Shown piece after piece: positions 1 through 7,174 of a stretch of 26,770 nt of DNA. This stretch comes from an uncultured Eubacteriales bacterium (GTDB taxonomy: Bacteria > Bacillota > Clostridia > Lachnospirales > Bianqueaceae): contig CABUPM010000020.1 in NCBI GenBank assembly GCA_902493345.1, positions 1 to 26,770 of the forward strand, read 5' to 3'. The translations under genes were made by a program, and so were the position numbers. The notes beneath the pieces were generated by a model. It saw nothing but the letters and a program-made list of their open reading frames with translations. It made no database searches and was not told the DNA's origin. Numbering within the stretch: the stretch's first letter is position 1; each line of letters begins with the position of its first letter.

Positions 1-353
1 CAGGTCGGAAGCGGAGTAAATCCAGCTTCCACCAGCTTGCTCTTGTCCAACCGGCTGTTAAACGGGCGAGCCGCCTTGCTCAGACCGTACTCCGCCGTAG
101 TGACAGGAACCACTTCTGTCTTATATCCAGCCTGACGATAGATTTCTTTCGTGAAATCATACCAGCTGATATAGCCACCCTCGTTGGTTGCATGATAATA
201 ACCGTACTTCTCGGTTTCATTCATATCGACGAGCAGTCGAGCCAAATCATATGTATAGGTCGGTGTGCCGATCTGGTCATTGACCACACGAACAGTATCG
301 TGTGTATTACCAACATTCAGCATGGTCTTAATAAAGTTCTTACCATAAACTAT
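1..353 (-). pseudogene. rfbD: 5'-truncated dTDP-4-dehydrorhamnose reductase (RfbD/RmlD) remnant
   Basis: The reverse strand reads as the C-terminal part of RfbD, the NADPH-dependent reductase that completes dTDP-L-rhamnose synthesis. Recognisable stretches include NFIKTMLNVG, THDTVRVVNDQIGTPTYTYD, YYHATNEGGYISWYDF and LSKAARPFNSRLDKSKL. About 117 codons are visible, and the reading frame is still open at the window edge. A full RfbD is about 280-300 residues, so the Rossmann NAD-binding half and the catalytic YxxxK region are missing. Homology begins at the codon after the TAA stop (356-354) of the sugar transferase gene and is in the same frame. No start codon with a ribosome binding site precedes it; the first in-frame ATG (323-321) is internal and has no Shine-Dalgarno. 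I read it as a recombination scar in a polysaccharide locus. The family is certain; the pseudogene status is likely. Confidence 0.8.
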
Positions 354-1763
354 TTATTCCGCTCCTGCGTGACTTAAAACGACTTTGATCGTTTTCAATA
401 TGATCTTAATATCCAACAAAATGGACCAGTTGCAGATATATTCGCCATCCAAGCGGACAACCTCCTCGAAGTCCTTGATCGAGGATCTGCCGGAAACCTG
501 CCACATGCCTGTGATGCCCGGCTTAAAGGCCAGGCGGAACTTATGGTGCAGTTCGTATTGTTTATACTCGTCCATTGTCGGCGGCCTTGTCCCTACCAGC
601 GACATGTCCCCCTTGAGCACATTCCAGAACTGCGGCAGCTCATCGATGGACATCTTACGGATAAACCGACCAAAAGGAAAAATTCGCGGATCGTTTTCCA
701 TCTTGAACATCAGACCCTGCATCTCATTTTCCTTCATGAGCTCCTTTTTCCGCTCCTCCGCGTCCACATACATAGAACGGAATTTATAGATTTTGAACGG
801 TCTGCCGTTCCGCCCCACTCGGGTCTGTGAGAATAACACCGGACCGGGCGCCTGGATCTTGATGATCGGCGCGACCAATAGATACGCAATGCCGGTAAAT
901 ACAAGGCCGATCAGCGCTGACGCAATGTCCATCATCCGCTTGATAAAGAGCTGCGTCTGCGTAACAAGCTTTGGGGAAGAGGTCACTGCCGTATAGGAAC
1001 CGATTCTGGAGATTATCTGTGGGAAAGACGTAGGAAACAGAATGGGGATACTAAGATGAATTGTCACTCCGATCTCCTCCGCGATCTTCATGATCTCGCC
1101 CATTCTCTCATCGCTTGGCTTCACAGCCACAAAGATCTCATCCACCACTTGCTGACGTACATATTCCTTATATGTCGACATATCCGCGACGACGGGAATT
1201 CCTTCTACACTCTGTCCCTCTTCCACTTCCTTATCACTATACACAATACCGCTGATGCGATACCGGTTGTAGATATCCTTCTGAAGATTCTCAAGCAGCG
1301 TCGAAACCTCATCGGACGGAGCGATCACAAGCATGCAGGAAACATTGGCTTTTCCAATATGCTTTTTCAGGGCTTTCAGACCGATTCTTCCAAGATAAAC
1401 AAAAAGGACGCTGAATACCGCTGTTCCGATCAGGACATAGCGTGAATATTCATCTGTAGATTGAAATACAAAAAAATACATGAGCAGGACAACAGAGATA
1501 GCGAGGCATTGCTTCAGGACGCTTTTCAGCTCCAGAAGATAGCCTCTTCTAAGAATGCCGGAATAATTATTGATACAAAAGGCCATTACGATGTGTAGCA
1601 GCGGAATGATCAGGATCAGATTGCGGTAAAGCTCGCTATAAATAGGCAATTCCCCTTGATTCCGTAGCAAATAGGCAAGAAACAGGGACAGCTCCAGGGC
1701 AAAGATATCGACAATGATAAAATCCCAATGCTTGTCCAAACTGTTTTTGGTTTGTCTATACAT
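354..1763 (-). CDS. Polyprenyl-phosphate sugar-1-phosphate transferase (priming glycosyltransferase)
   Basis: This 469-residue membrane enzyme should start a surface polysaccharide repeat unit by moving a sugar-1-phosphate from a nucleotide sugar to undecaprenyl phosphate. The N-terminal region has about four hydrophobic segments (roughly residues 13-33, 47-64, 84-102 and 108-125). A CoA-binding-like domain follows (about 140-245). The bacterial sugar transferase domain begins near residue 274 and shows the re-entrant hydrophobic helix, PGPVLFSQTRVG, KIYKFRSM, the DELPQ motif at 374-378 carrying the Asp-Glu dyad known to be catalytic in this family, LVGTRPP and KPGITGMWQVSGRSS. It belongs to the long WbaP/WcaJ/EpsE-type group, but the sugar used cannot be read from sequence. 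The ATG at 1763 has AAAGGA about 14 nt upstream, a long spacing. It is the first gene after a structured leader and is followed by a broken rfbD. The short C-terminus looks complete. Confidence 0.93.
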   Translation of the reverse strand: MYRQTKNSLDKHWDFIIVDIFALELSLFLAYLLRNQGELPIYSELYRNLILIIPLLHIVMAFCINNYSGILRRGYLLELKSVLKQCLAISVVLLMYFFVFQSTDEYSRYVLIGTAVFSVLFVYLGRIGLKALKKHIGKANVSCMLVIAPSDEVSTLLENLQKDIYNRYRISGIVYSDKEVEEGQSVEGIPVVADMSTYKEYVRQQVVDEIFVAVKPSDERMGEIMKIAEEIGVTIHLSIPILFPTSFPQIISRIGSYTAVTSSPKLVTQTQLFIKRMMDIASALIGLVFTGIAYLLVAPIIKIQAPGPVLFSQTRVGRNGRPFKIYKFRSMYVDAEERKKELMKENEMQGLMFKMENDPRIFPFGRFIRKMSIDELPQFWNVLKGDMSLVGTRPPTMDEYKQYELHHKFRLAFKPGITGMWQVSGRSSIKDFEEVVRLDGEYICNWSILLDIKIILKTIKVVLSHAGAE

Positions 1764-1816
1764 AGTATGAGTCCATATCCTTTGTGATTTTGATATTAAA
1801 AAAAGAGTAAGCTACG

Positions 1817-1845
1817 CCATTCATGCCTAGGGTCCGCATGAATGG
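1817..1845 (-). other. Perfect 10-bp inverted repeat (leader hairpin H3)
   Basis: The arms CCATTCATGC (1845-1836) and GCATGAATGG (1826-1817) flank a 9-nt spacer. The hairpin is stable, but the T run starts 12 nt past the stem. By itself it is therefore a poor intrinsic terminator and more likely a leader structure or a protein site. Confidence 0.7.
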
Positions 1846-1929
1846 AAAACAGGTGTGTGGCACGGGATTCTCAAACGCGGCTGGGCGACGATTTGATAGG
1901 CCAATGCTTTGTGATTCTCTTGCACAAAC

Positions 1930-1945
1930 AGCTTCCAGGGAAGCT
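1930..1945 (-). other. Promoter-proximal leader hairpin H1
   Basis: On the transcribed strand AGCTTC-CCTG-GAAGCT forms a 6-bp stem with a tetraloop about 30 nt after the predicted transcript start. The 5' arm and the bases just before it (GTGAGCT, 1948-1942) can instead pair with AGCTTAC (1813-1807), which lies just before the T run. H1 and that helix are mutually exclusive. It is the best candidate here for a LoaP recognition hairpin, on position only. Confidence 0.5.
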
Positions 1946-1982
1946 CACAAACCATCCTCTCCTTTCCTGATTATACATGGAC

Positions 1983-2011
1983 AGTATACCATAATTCACT
2001 AGGATTTGCAA
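1983..2011 (-). promoter_or_regulatory. Sigma-A promoter of the glycan operon
   Basis: A -35 box TTGCAA (2011-2006) is followed by a 17-bp spacer and a -10 box TATACT (1988-1983), with transcription expected to begin near 1976. It lies about 85 nt beyond the glmS terminator, so the polysaccharide operon should be its own transcription unit. Confidence 0.75.
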
Positions 2012-2030
2012 CACTATTATCTTCTACTTC

Positions 2031-2048
2031 TGTCGAATCTGTTCGACA
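2031..2048. promoter_or_regulatory. Inverted pair of perfect Spo0A-box heptamers
   Basis: The 18-bp palindrome TGTCGAA-N4-TTCGACA contains the Spo0A-box consensus TGTCGAA on both strands with no mismatch. It ends about 20 bp upstream of the -35 box of the glycan promoter, a position suited to an activator or repressor. Spo0A more often uses direct or differently spaced boxes, so another dimeric regulator is possible. The palindrome itself is certain; the regulator is inferred. Confidence 0.5.
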
Positions 2049-2096
2049 TATCCCTTATTCTCCCGTTTCTCATAGATTTTTTGACAGATCCTACCA

Positions 2097-2137
2097 AATA
2101 AAAATGCCAAAGATTCTCATTTTGAAAATCTTTGGCA
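2097..2137 (-). terminator. Intrinsic terminator after glmS
   Basis: On the minus strand TGCCAAAGATT (2137-2127) pairs perfectly with AATCTTTGGCA (2115-2105) across an 11-nt loop. TTTTTATTT follows at once. It begins eight bases past the glmS stop codon and closes the long operon. Confidence 0.93.
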
Positions 2138-2145
2138 AATATTCT

Positions 2146-3990
2146 TTACTCAACGGTGACACTTTTGGCCAGATTTCTCGGCTTATCTACATCGTATCCC
2201 TTTTTCACGGACATGTAATAGGCGATCAGCTGCTGTGGGATATTGGCCAGCAGCGAGGTAAACATCCAATTGCAGGACGGAATGGTGATGATCTCATCCG
2301 CTACACTGCGGATCAACGCCATATCCGCATCCTCCGCCGCGATGCAGAGCACCTTCGCGCCTCGGGCCTTGACCTCCTTGAGGTTGCTGATGGTCTTCTC
2401 GATCAGGCTCTTTTGCGTCACAATGCCGATCACAAGCGTTCCCTTTTCAATCATCGCGATCGGTCCATGCTTCAATTCTCCGGCGGCGTAGGCTTCACTA
2501 TGCAGATACGCGACTTCCTTGAGCTTCAAAGAGCCCTCCATGCCGGTGTAATAATCCAGCCCGCGCCCGACATAGAACACATTGTACGGGTCATTCTCTT
2601 CCACAATCTTATGGATCTCTTCCGCCTTCTGAAGGATCTCCTCAATCTTGGCCGGCAGACCGATCAGATCACTGCGCAGCGCCCGGAATTCTTCTGCGGT
2701 CATCTTCCCGCGCAGCATGGCAAAATGAGCGCTTAAGAGGTACATCGCCGCAAGCTGGCAGGAATACGCCTTGGTACTGGCAACGGCAATCTCCGGCCCG
2801 GCCCAGGTATAGAATACATAATCCGCTTCCCGGCTGATACTGGAACCGACAACATTCACGATGCCCAGCACCTTGGCCCCCGCGGCCTTGGATATCCGCA
2901 GCGCCGCGAGCGTATCCGCCGTCTCTCCAGACTGAGATACGACAATGACCAGTGTTTTTTCATCGATGATCGGATCCCGATACCGGAACTCGGAGGCCGT
3001 CTCCACGACCGTACTGACTCTGGCAATCCGCTCAATCAGGTATTTGCCTACCATCGCCGCATGATATGCTGTACCGCAGGCTACCAGATAGATCCGATCC
3101 AGATTGTCCAATACTTCCTGACCGATTCCCAGATCGTCCATTCTCGGACGATCCACCGCGTCCTGCAGCCGGGAATTGAGTGTGTCTCTGACGGCCTGGG
3201 GCTGCTCATAGATCTCCTTCAGCATAAAGTGCGGATATCCACCCTTTTCTGCCGCCGCTACATCCCAGGTCACGTGGAAAATATCCCTGTGAACCGGATT
3301 TCCGTCCGCTCCGACGATCTGGATCGTATCGGTCGTCAGAACCGCGATATCATGATTTTCCAGAAGATATACGTCCCGGGTATGATTCAGTATGGCGGGG
3401 ATATCCGAAGCAATATAGTTCTCTCCCTTACCAAGTCCTACAATCAGAGGACTGTCCTTTCTTGTCGCGTAGATCGTGTCCGGATGGTCCGCAAAGAGGA
3501 TTCCCAGACCATAGGATCCACGCATGACGCTAAGCGCCTTATTGATCGCCTTCACCGGTTCCTTTTCCTGCTTATAATACCAGGCGATCACATTGGCCAG
3601 AATCTCCGTATCCGTCTCAGAGACAAAGGAACTCCCCTGAGCGGCGAGCTGATCCCGCAGCTGCGCGTAATTTTCGATGATACCATTATGTACCACAACC
3701 ACCGAATGGTCCATACTGCAATGCGGATGCGCATTGATATCGGACGGTTCTCCGTGCGTTGCCCAGCGGGTATGGCCGATTCCGGCATAGCCCTGCGGGA
3801 AACCGACCTCCTTGAGATGCTCCGCCAGGTTAGACAGCCTTCCCTTTTTCTTTTCTATACAGATCCCTGAGGGCGTGAAAACCGCGATTCCTGCCGAGTC
3901 ATATCCCCGGTATTCCAGCTTGGCCAGTCCTTCCATGATAATATTGGTCGCTTTCTCTTCTTTACCGATATATCCGATGATTCCACACAT
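2146..3990 (-). CDS. glmS: Glutamine--fructose-6-phosphate aminotransferase (isomerizing)
   Basis: GlmS converts fructose-6-phosphate and glutamine to glucosamine-6-phosphate, the entry step to UDP-GlcNAc for peptidoglycan and surface glycans. The protein is 614 residues, the usual length. The N-terminal glutaminase domain begins MCGIIGYIG with the catalytic Cys2, followed by EYRGYDSAGIAVF, HTRWATHGEPSDINAHPH and HNGIIENY. Two SIS sugar-isomerase domains follow (about 285-420 and 455-590), with VSQSGETADT and KLKEVAYLHSEAYAAGELKHGP, and the chain ends KPRNLAKSVTVE. The ATG lies 3 bp after the loaP-like stop and has an AAAGGAG site. Because it is so closely coupled to that gene, there is no room for the glmS ribozyme leader that precedes glmS in many Firmicutes. 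It is the last gene of the operon, before a strong terminator. Confidence 0.98.
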   Translation of the reverse strand: MCGIIGYIGKEEKATNIIMEGLAKLEYRGYDSAGIAVFTPSGICIEKKKGRLSNLAEHLKEVGFPQGYAGIGHTRWATHGEPSDINAHPHCSMDHSVVVVHNGIIENYAQLRDQLAAQGSSFVSETDTEILANVIAWYYKQEKEPVKAINKALSVMRGSYGLGILFADHPDTIYATRKDSPLIVGLGKGENYIASDIPAILNHTRDVYLLENHDIAVLTTDTIQIVGADGNPVHRDIFHVTWDVAAAEKGGYPHFMLKEIYEQPQAVRDTLNSRLQDAVDRPRMDDLGIGQEVLDNLDRIYLVACGTAYHAAMVGKYLIERIARVSTVVETASEFRYRDPIIDEKTLVIVVSQSGETADTLAALRISKAAGAKVLGIVNVVGSSISREADYVFYTWAGPEIAVASTKAYSCQLAAMYLLSAHFAMLRGKMTAEEFRALRSDLIGLPAKIEEILQKAEEIHKIVEENDPYNVFYVGRGLDYYTGMEGSLKLKEVAYLHSEAYAAGELKHGPIAMIEKGTLVIGIVTQKSLIEKTISNLKEVKARGAKVLCIAAEDADMALIRSVADEIITIPSCNWMFTSLLANIPQQLIAYYMSVKKGYDVDKPRNLAKSVTVE

Positions 3991-3993
3991 AAC

Positions 3994-4626
3994 CTATTCT
4001 CCTTTCTGCTTTTTCGTCTCCATATATATGTTCTGTATATTCTGTGCGGTTTGCCCGTCTTCCAGGCTAACCACCGCGTGCTTTCCATTAAAAAATTCTG
4101 TCTTGTACTTTTTCTCCGGCTGATTCTTGGCGTAGATCTCCAGACTGACTCCGGCCTCCACTACCTCCGATGCCAGATGCAGCTCCAGATAGGCCCGCCG
4201 TTTATGACGGTCAATCCTGCGGATGTACGCTTCCTTGCCCTTTAAAGGCCCCTCTGTGACAATAATCTCATTTTTCTGTATAATCCCGCGTGAAACGGGG
4301 ATCACTTGCTCCTCACGCCCCAGCTCCCGAAGAAGTGCCTCTTCGGCTGGTGTGATCGGTACAATCTCTGTCCCCACCGTTACAAGTGATTTCCAGCCCG
4401 GAATCTGCCTCAGTCTGCTCTGAAGCTCCTCCGGCTCCCTTGTCTGCATAAACACATAACCTGGAAACAGCACGCATGGACGGATCGTCCATACGCCGCC
4501 TTGTTTCCTCATCTCATCATAATATGGCAAAAAACTCTTTTCCAGAACCGGCGCTTCTATCCTTTGTTCGCATTTTTTCTGATAACTCTGCTCCATCCCC
4601 GTGGGGACACGCATCACATACCACAT
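3994..4626 (-). CDS. loaP: LoaP-like NusG paralog (transcription antitermination factor)
   Basis: The 210-residue protein is a NusG/RfaH/LoaP-family factor. The NGN domain (about 1-110) starts MWYVMRVPTGMEQ and contains RPCVLFPGYVFMQT, the usual RNA-polymerase-binding element. A KOW domain follows (about 113-167) with NEIIVTEGPLKGKEAYIRRI. About 43 further residues (168-210) go past the normal end of the KOW fold. It is not the housekeeping NusG, which is normally encoded beside secE and ribosomal protein genes. In Firmicutes such paralogs (LoaP) promote readthrough of long polysaccharide or antibiotic operons. Here the next transcription unit is a polysaccharide operon with a structured leader, which fits that role. 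The ATG at 4626 has a GGAGGGGGGAG site and overlaps the upstream flavoprotein gene by 13 bp. The family is confident; the LoaP assignment is contextual. Confidence 0.85.
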   Translation of the reverse strand: MWYVMRVPTGMEQSYQKKCEQRIEAPVLEKSFLPYYDEMRKQGGVWTIRPCVLFPGYVFMQTREPEELQSRLRQIPGWKSLVTVGTEIVPITPAEEALLRELGREEQVIPVSRGIIQKNEIIVTEGPLKGKEAYIRRIDRHKRRAYLELHLASEVVEAGVSLEIYAKNQPEKKYKTEFFNGKHAVVSLEDGQTAQNIQNIYMETKKQKGE

Positions 4627-6257
4627 GCTCCCCCCTCCAGTTTCCGCAGATACATTCTGGCTGCCTTGAGTCCATCCATCGCCGCGGACATAATGCCGCC
4701 CGCATAGCCTGCGCCCTCTCCGATCGGATAGAGCCCCGGTATGGAAGAATTCATCGCCGCATCACGCAGCATCCGAACCGGTGAAGAACTCCTGGACTCC
4801 ACTCCGGTCAATGCCGCACCGGCTGAAGCAAAGCCCGGCATACTCTTTTCAAAGCCCAAAAGGCCCAGTCCCAACGAATGGGCAAGCTCCTCCGGCAGAA
4901 CCTCTCCCAGCTCCGCTGCCTTCCATCCGGAAGTACAGCTGGGCTCTACCTCTGAAAAAGGCGGCTGTCCCTTGGGTACCTCCAGGCCCTGCCCCTTCAG
5001 ATAATCTCCCACATATTGAACAGGCGCCCGCCAGTCGGAACCTCCCAGCCGGTATGCCGCCCGTTCCAGGCAGCGCTGAAAGGCAACACCTGCCAGCTCA
5101 TCCTCTCCATATTTCTGATAATCCTCCGGCGTAACCGTAACCAGAATGGCGGAATTTGCGTTTTTCTCATCTCTGCGGTAATTGCTCATGCCGTTGACCA
5201 CCATCTCTCCCTCTTCGGAAGCGGAGGCCACAACCAGACCGCCGGGACACATACAGAAGGAATACACACCCCGTCCGCCGGGCTCGGTATATGCGACCTT
5301 ATAAGACGCCGCGCCCAGGGCCGGATGCCCTGCGTATTCCCTATATTGAAGATGATCCACAAAGCTTTGCGGATGCTCAATCCGAAGTCCTACCGCAAAG
5401 GGCTTGGGCTCCATAAGAAGCCCCGCTTTTTTTAACATTGCAAACGTATCTCTCGCACTGTGTCCGATCCCCAAAAAGACAGCTTCTGCCTGCAAATTGT
5501 TACGAACTCCATGAGAAACGGTGCTTAGGCGAAGTCCCTGCGAAATGTCTTCCACATCCTCCAGCTTGGTCTCAAATCGGATCTCGCCGCCCAGATTCTC
5601 GATCTCCTGCCGAATCCCGCGGACAACCTCCCGCAGCCGGTCGGTTCCGATATGGGGCTTACTGTCATACAGGATCTCTTCCGGCGCACCGGCCTGAACC
5701 ATCTCCCGAAGCACCCAGCGGCCGAGGCCTTCTTTATCCTTGACCAGGGTATTGAGCTTACCATCGGAAAATGTTCCGGCGCCCCCTTCTCCAAACTGTA
5801 CATTGGATTCCGGCTGCAGAACATGCTCCTTCCAGAAGCGTTCTACATCCTGCGCCCGCTCCTCTACCCTGCGTCCTCGTTCCAGAACAATCGGACAGAG
5901 CCCTGCTCGGGCCAGAACCAATGCGCAGAACATTCCGGCCGGGCCAAAGCCCACAACCACCGGTCTCTCCTTACTCCGATAGCCAGAGTGCGCCGGGAAC
6001 TGCGCCGGAGTCTCCTCCCGCAGCTCCATGTCTTTTTTCTGCGGCAATCGCTTCCAGCAGGCCGCCTCATTGGCTACTTCTGCCTCTACCGTGTAGGAAA
6101 AAACAAAAGCATGCCCTCTGCGGGCATCCAGCGACCGCCGAAGAATCTCCCAGCGGATCAGATCCTTTTTCTGAATCTTGAGGCGCTTACAGATGAGCGG
6201 TTCCAAAGCCTCTATGGGTTCTTCGATCGAAAGCTTTAACTGAGTAATCCGAATCAC
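4614..6257 (-). CDS. FAD-dependent dehydrogenase-like protein (COG2509 type)
   Basis: This is an uncharacterised flavoprotein of about 547 residues. The N-terminal 90 residues (IRITQLKLSIEEPIEALEP... then SLDARRGHAFVFSYTVEAEV) match the small domain that precedes the FAD fold in this family. The dinucleotide-binding motif VVVGFGPAGMFCALVLARAG lies near residues 100-119. NVQFGEGGAGTFSDGKLNT and the C-terminal GEGAGYAGGIMSAAMDGL complete the signature. The substrate is unknown. The reading frame is open further upstream, but I choose the GTG at 6257: it has GGAGAG a few bases upstream, overlaps the previous stop as GTGA, and homologues start with this I-R-I-x-Q-L-K motif. The 60 codons above it overlap the radical SAM gene and look like shadow sequence. 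Translational coupling to its neighbours is strong on both sides. Confidence 0.88.
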   Translation of the reverse strand: MIRITQLKLSIEEPIEALEPLICKRLKIQKKDLIRWEILRRSLDARRGHAFVFSYTVEAEVANEAACWKRLPQKKDMELREETPAQFPAHSGYRSKERPVVVGFGPAGMFCALVLARAGLCPIVLERGRRVEERAQDVERFWKEHVLQPESNVQFGEGGAGTFSDGKLNTLVKDKEGLGRWVLREMVQAGAPEEILYDSKPHIGTDRLREVVRGIRQEIENLGGEIRFETKLEDVEDISQGLRLSTVSHGVRNNLQAEAVFLGIGHSARDTFAMLKKAGLLMEPKPFAVGLRIEHPQSFVDHLQYREYAGHPALGAASYKVAYTEPGGRGVYSFCMCPGGLVVASASEEGEMVVNGMSNYRRDEKNANSAILVTVTPEDYQKYGEDELAGVAFQRCLERAAYRLGGSDWRAPVQYVGDYLKGQGLEVPKGQPPFSEVEPSCTSGWKAAELGEVLPEELAHSLGLGLLGFEKSMPGFASAGAALTGVESRSSSPVRMLRDAAMNSSIPGLYPIGEGAGYAGGIMSAAMDGLKAARMYLRKLEGGACGM

Positions 6258-7174
6258 AGGCTCTCTCCTTTCCCTTGGAGCCGCCCCTGGCAAATCTCTC
6301 TGCGTAGGAACTCCTGATGAATATAATTCCTGACGCCCTTCTTGTCCGTACTCCAGGTAGGCGCAATCAAAAGCCGGCGCGGGCCATCCCCCGTCAGGCG
6401 GTGAATGACAACCTCCGGCGACAAATGCTCTATACAATCACATAAAATATCCGTATATTCTTCCAGATCCAATACCTGAAACGCTCCGGAACGATAGATA
6501 TTCTCCAGCTCCGTCCCCTTCAGCACATGGAGAAGCTGCAGCTTGATCCCATGGATTCCCACTTGATTCAAATATTCGATCGTATCTATCATACACTCTT
6601 TTGTCTCATTTGGCAAGCCTAAAATCACATGCACAATCACCTGCAGTCCTGCTGCCTTCAGCCTCTGGGCACAGTCTTCAAAACAAGCCAGTCCATACCC
6701 TCTGTGTATCCGCTCCGCTGTTTTTTCGTTGGATGTCTGCAGCCCCAGTTCCACCCAGACTGGCTTCTGCTGGTTCAATTCCTGCAGAAGCGCCAGCGTT
6801 TCCTCCGCTATACAGTCCGGTCTTGTCGCAATGGACAGCACGACGACCTCCGGATCCTGGATCGCCTCATAAAAAATCTTCCGCAGATAGGATACCGGCG
6901 CGTAGGTGTTAGTAAAGGACTGAAAATACGCAATATAGGCGTTTCCTTTATACTTTTTCTTTAGTCTCTCCTTCGCCTCTGCCAGCTGTCTGGGAATCGA
7001 AAGCTCTGCCGACGGAGAAAATTCTCCGGACCCGCCCGCGCTGCAAAAAACGCAGCCGCCCCAATCCAGGGTTCCATCCCGATTCGGACAGGTCATACCG
7101 CCATTTAAGGCCAGCTTGTAGACCTTCTCTCCAAAGGTCTGCTGTAAGTATCCATTCAAGTCCCGATACCACAT
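6254..7174 (-). CDS. Radical SAM protein, YhcC/YtqA family (TIGR01212)
   Basis: This is a 306-residue radical SAM enzyme. The cluster-binding cysteines are C29, C41 and C44 in the pattern CPNRDG...GGCVFCS, the spacing typical of the YhcC/YtqA group. Later motifs include YIAYFQSFTNTYAP, the SIATRPDC strand, ELGLQTSNEKTAERIHRGY and VIVHVILGLPNET. The C-terminus carries IEHLSPEVVIHRLTGDGPR. The family is related in sequence to Elp3-type radical SAM proteins, and I cannot name the substrate. The ATG at 7174 has a GAGGAG site and overlaps the yycJ gene by 19 bp. It is coupled downstream to the flavoprotein gene by a 4-bp GTGA overlap, so the two are probably made in step. Confidence 0.9.
   Translation of the reverse strand: MWYRDLNGYLQQTFGEKVYKLALNGGMTCPNRDGTLDWGGCVFCSAGGSGEFSPSAELSIPRQLAEAKERLKKKYKGNAYIAYFQSFTNTYAPVSYLRKIFYEAIQDPEVVVLSIATRPDCIAEETLALLQELNQQKPVWVELGLQTSNEKTAERIHRGYGLACFEDCAQRLKAAGLQVIVHVILGLPNETKECMIDTIEYLNQVGIHGIKLQLLHVLKGTELENIYRSGAFQVLDLEEYTDILCDCIEHLSPEVVIHRLTGDGPRRLLIAPTWSTDKKGVRNYIHQEFLRREICQGRLQGKGESL

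Larger units (their letters stand above)
1764..1976 (-). promoter_or_regulatory. Structured 5' leader of the glycan operon (candidate LoaP-responsive element)
   Basis: About 210 nt separate the predicted transcription start (near 1976) from the sugar transferase ATG. On the minus strand it holds several possible RNA structures. H1 at 1945-1930 is AGCTTC/GAAGCT with a CCTG loop. An outer helix TTTGTGA/TCACAAA (1951-1945 with 1914-1908) competes with TTTGTG/CACAAA (1928-1923 with 1913-1908). H3 at 1845-1817 has a perfect 10-bp stem, CCATTCATGC/GCATGAATGG, with a 9-nt loop. A seven-T run (1804-1798) lies 12 nt past H3. There is no open reading frame of note. An AGGAAAGGAGAGGATG stretch near the 5' end resembles a ribosome binding site but leads to no sizeable reading frame. 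The setting, a NusG paralog gene nearby and a polysaccharide operon downstream, is what is expected for LoaP-controlled readthrough. That function is inferred. Confidence 0.55.

Noticed and set aside
1817..1845. Leader hairpin H3 as a simple intrinsic terminator
   Set aside because: The T run starts 12 nt past the stem, too far for standard intrinsic termination.
2031..2048. The palindrome as a LexA box
   Set aside because: It lacks the GAAC-N4-GTTC core of the Firmicute LexA site, while it matches the Spo0A heptamer exactly.
2081..2110. TTGACA on the plus strand as a promoter
   Set aside because: No -10 element lies at 16-18 bp and no plus-strand gene follows.
6258..6437. 60-codon N-terminal extension of the flavoprotein frame
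   Set aside because: It lies inside the radical SAM gene, has no family similarity that I can see, and the GTG at 6257 has a good ribosome binding site and a GTGA overlap.
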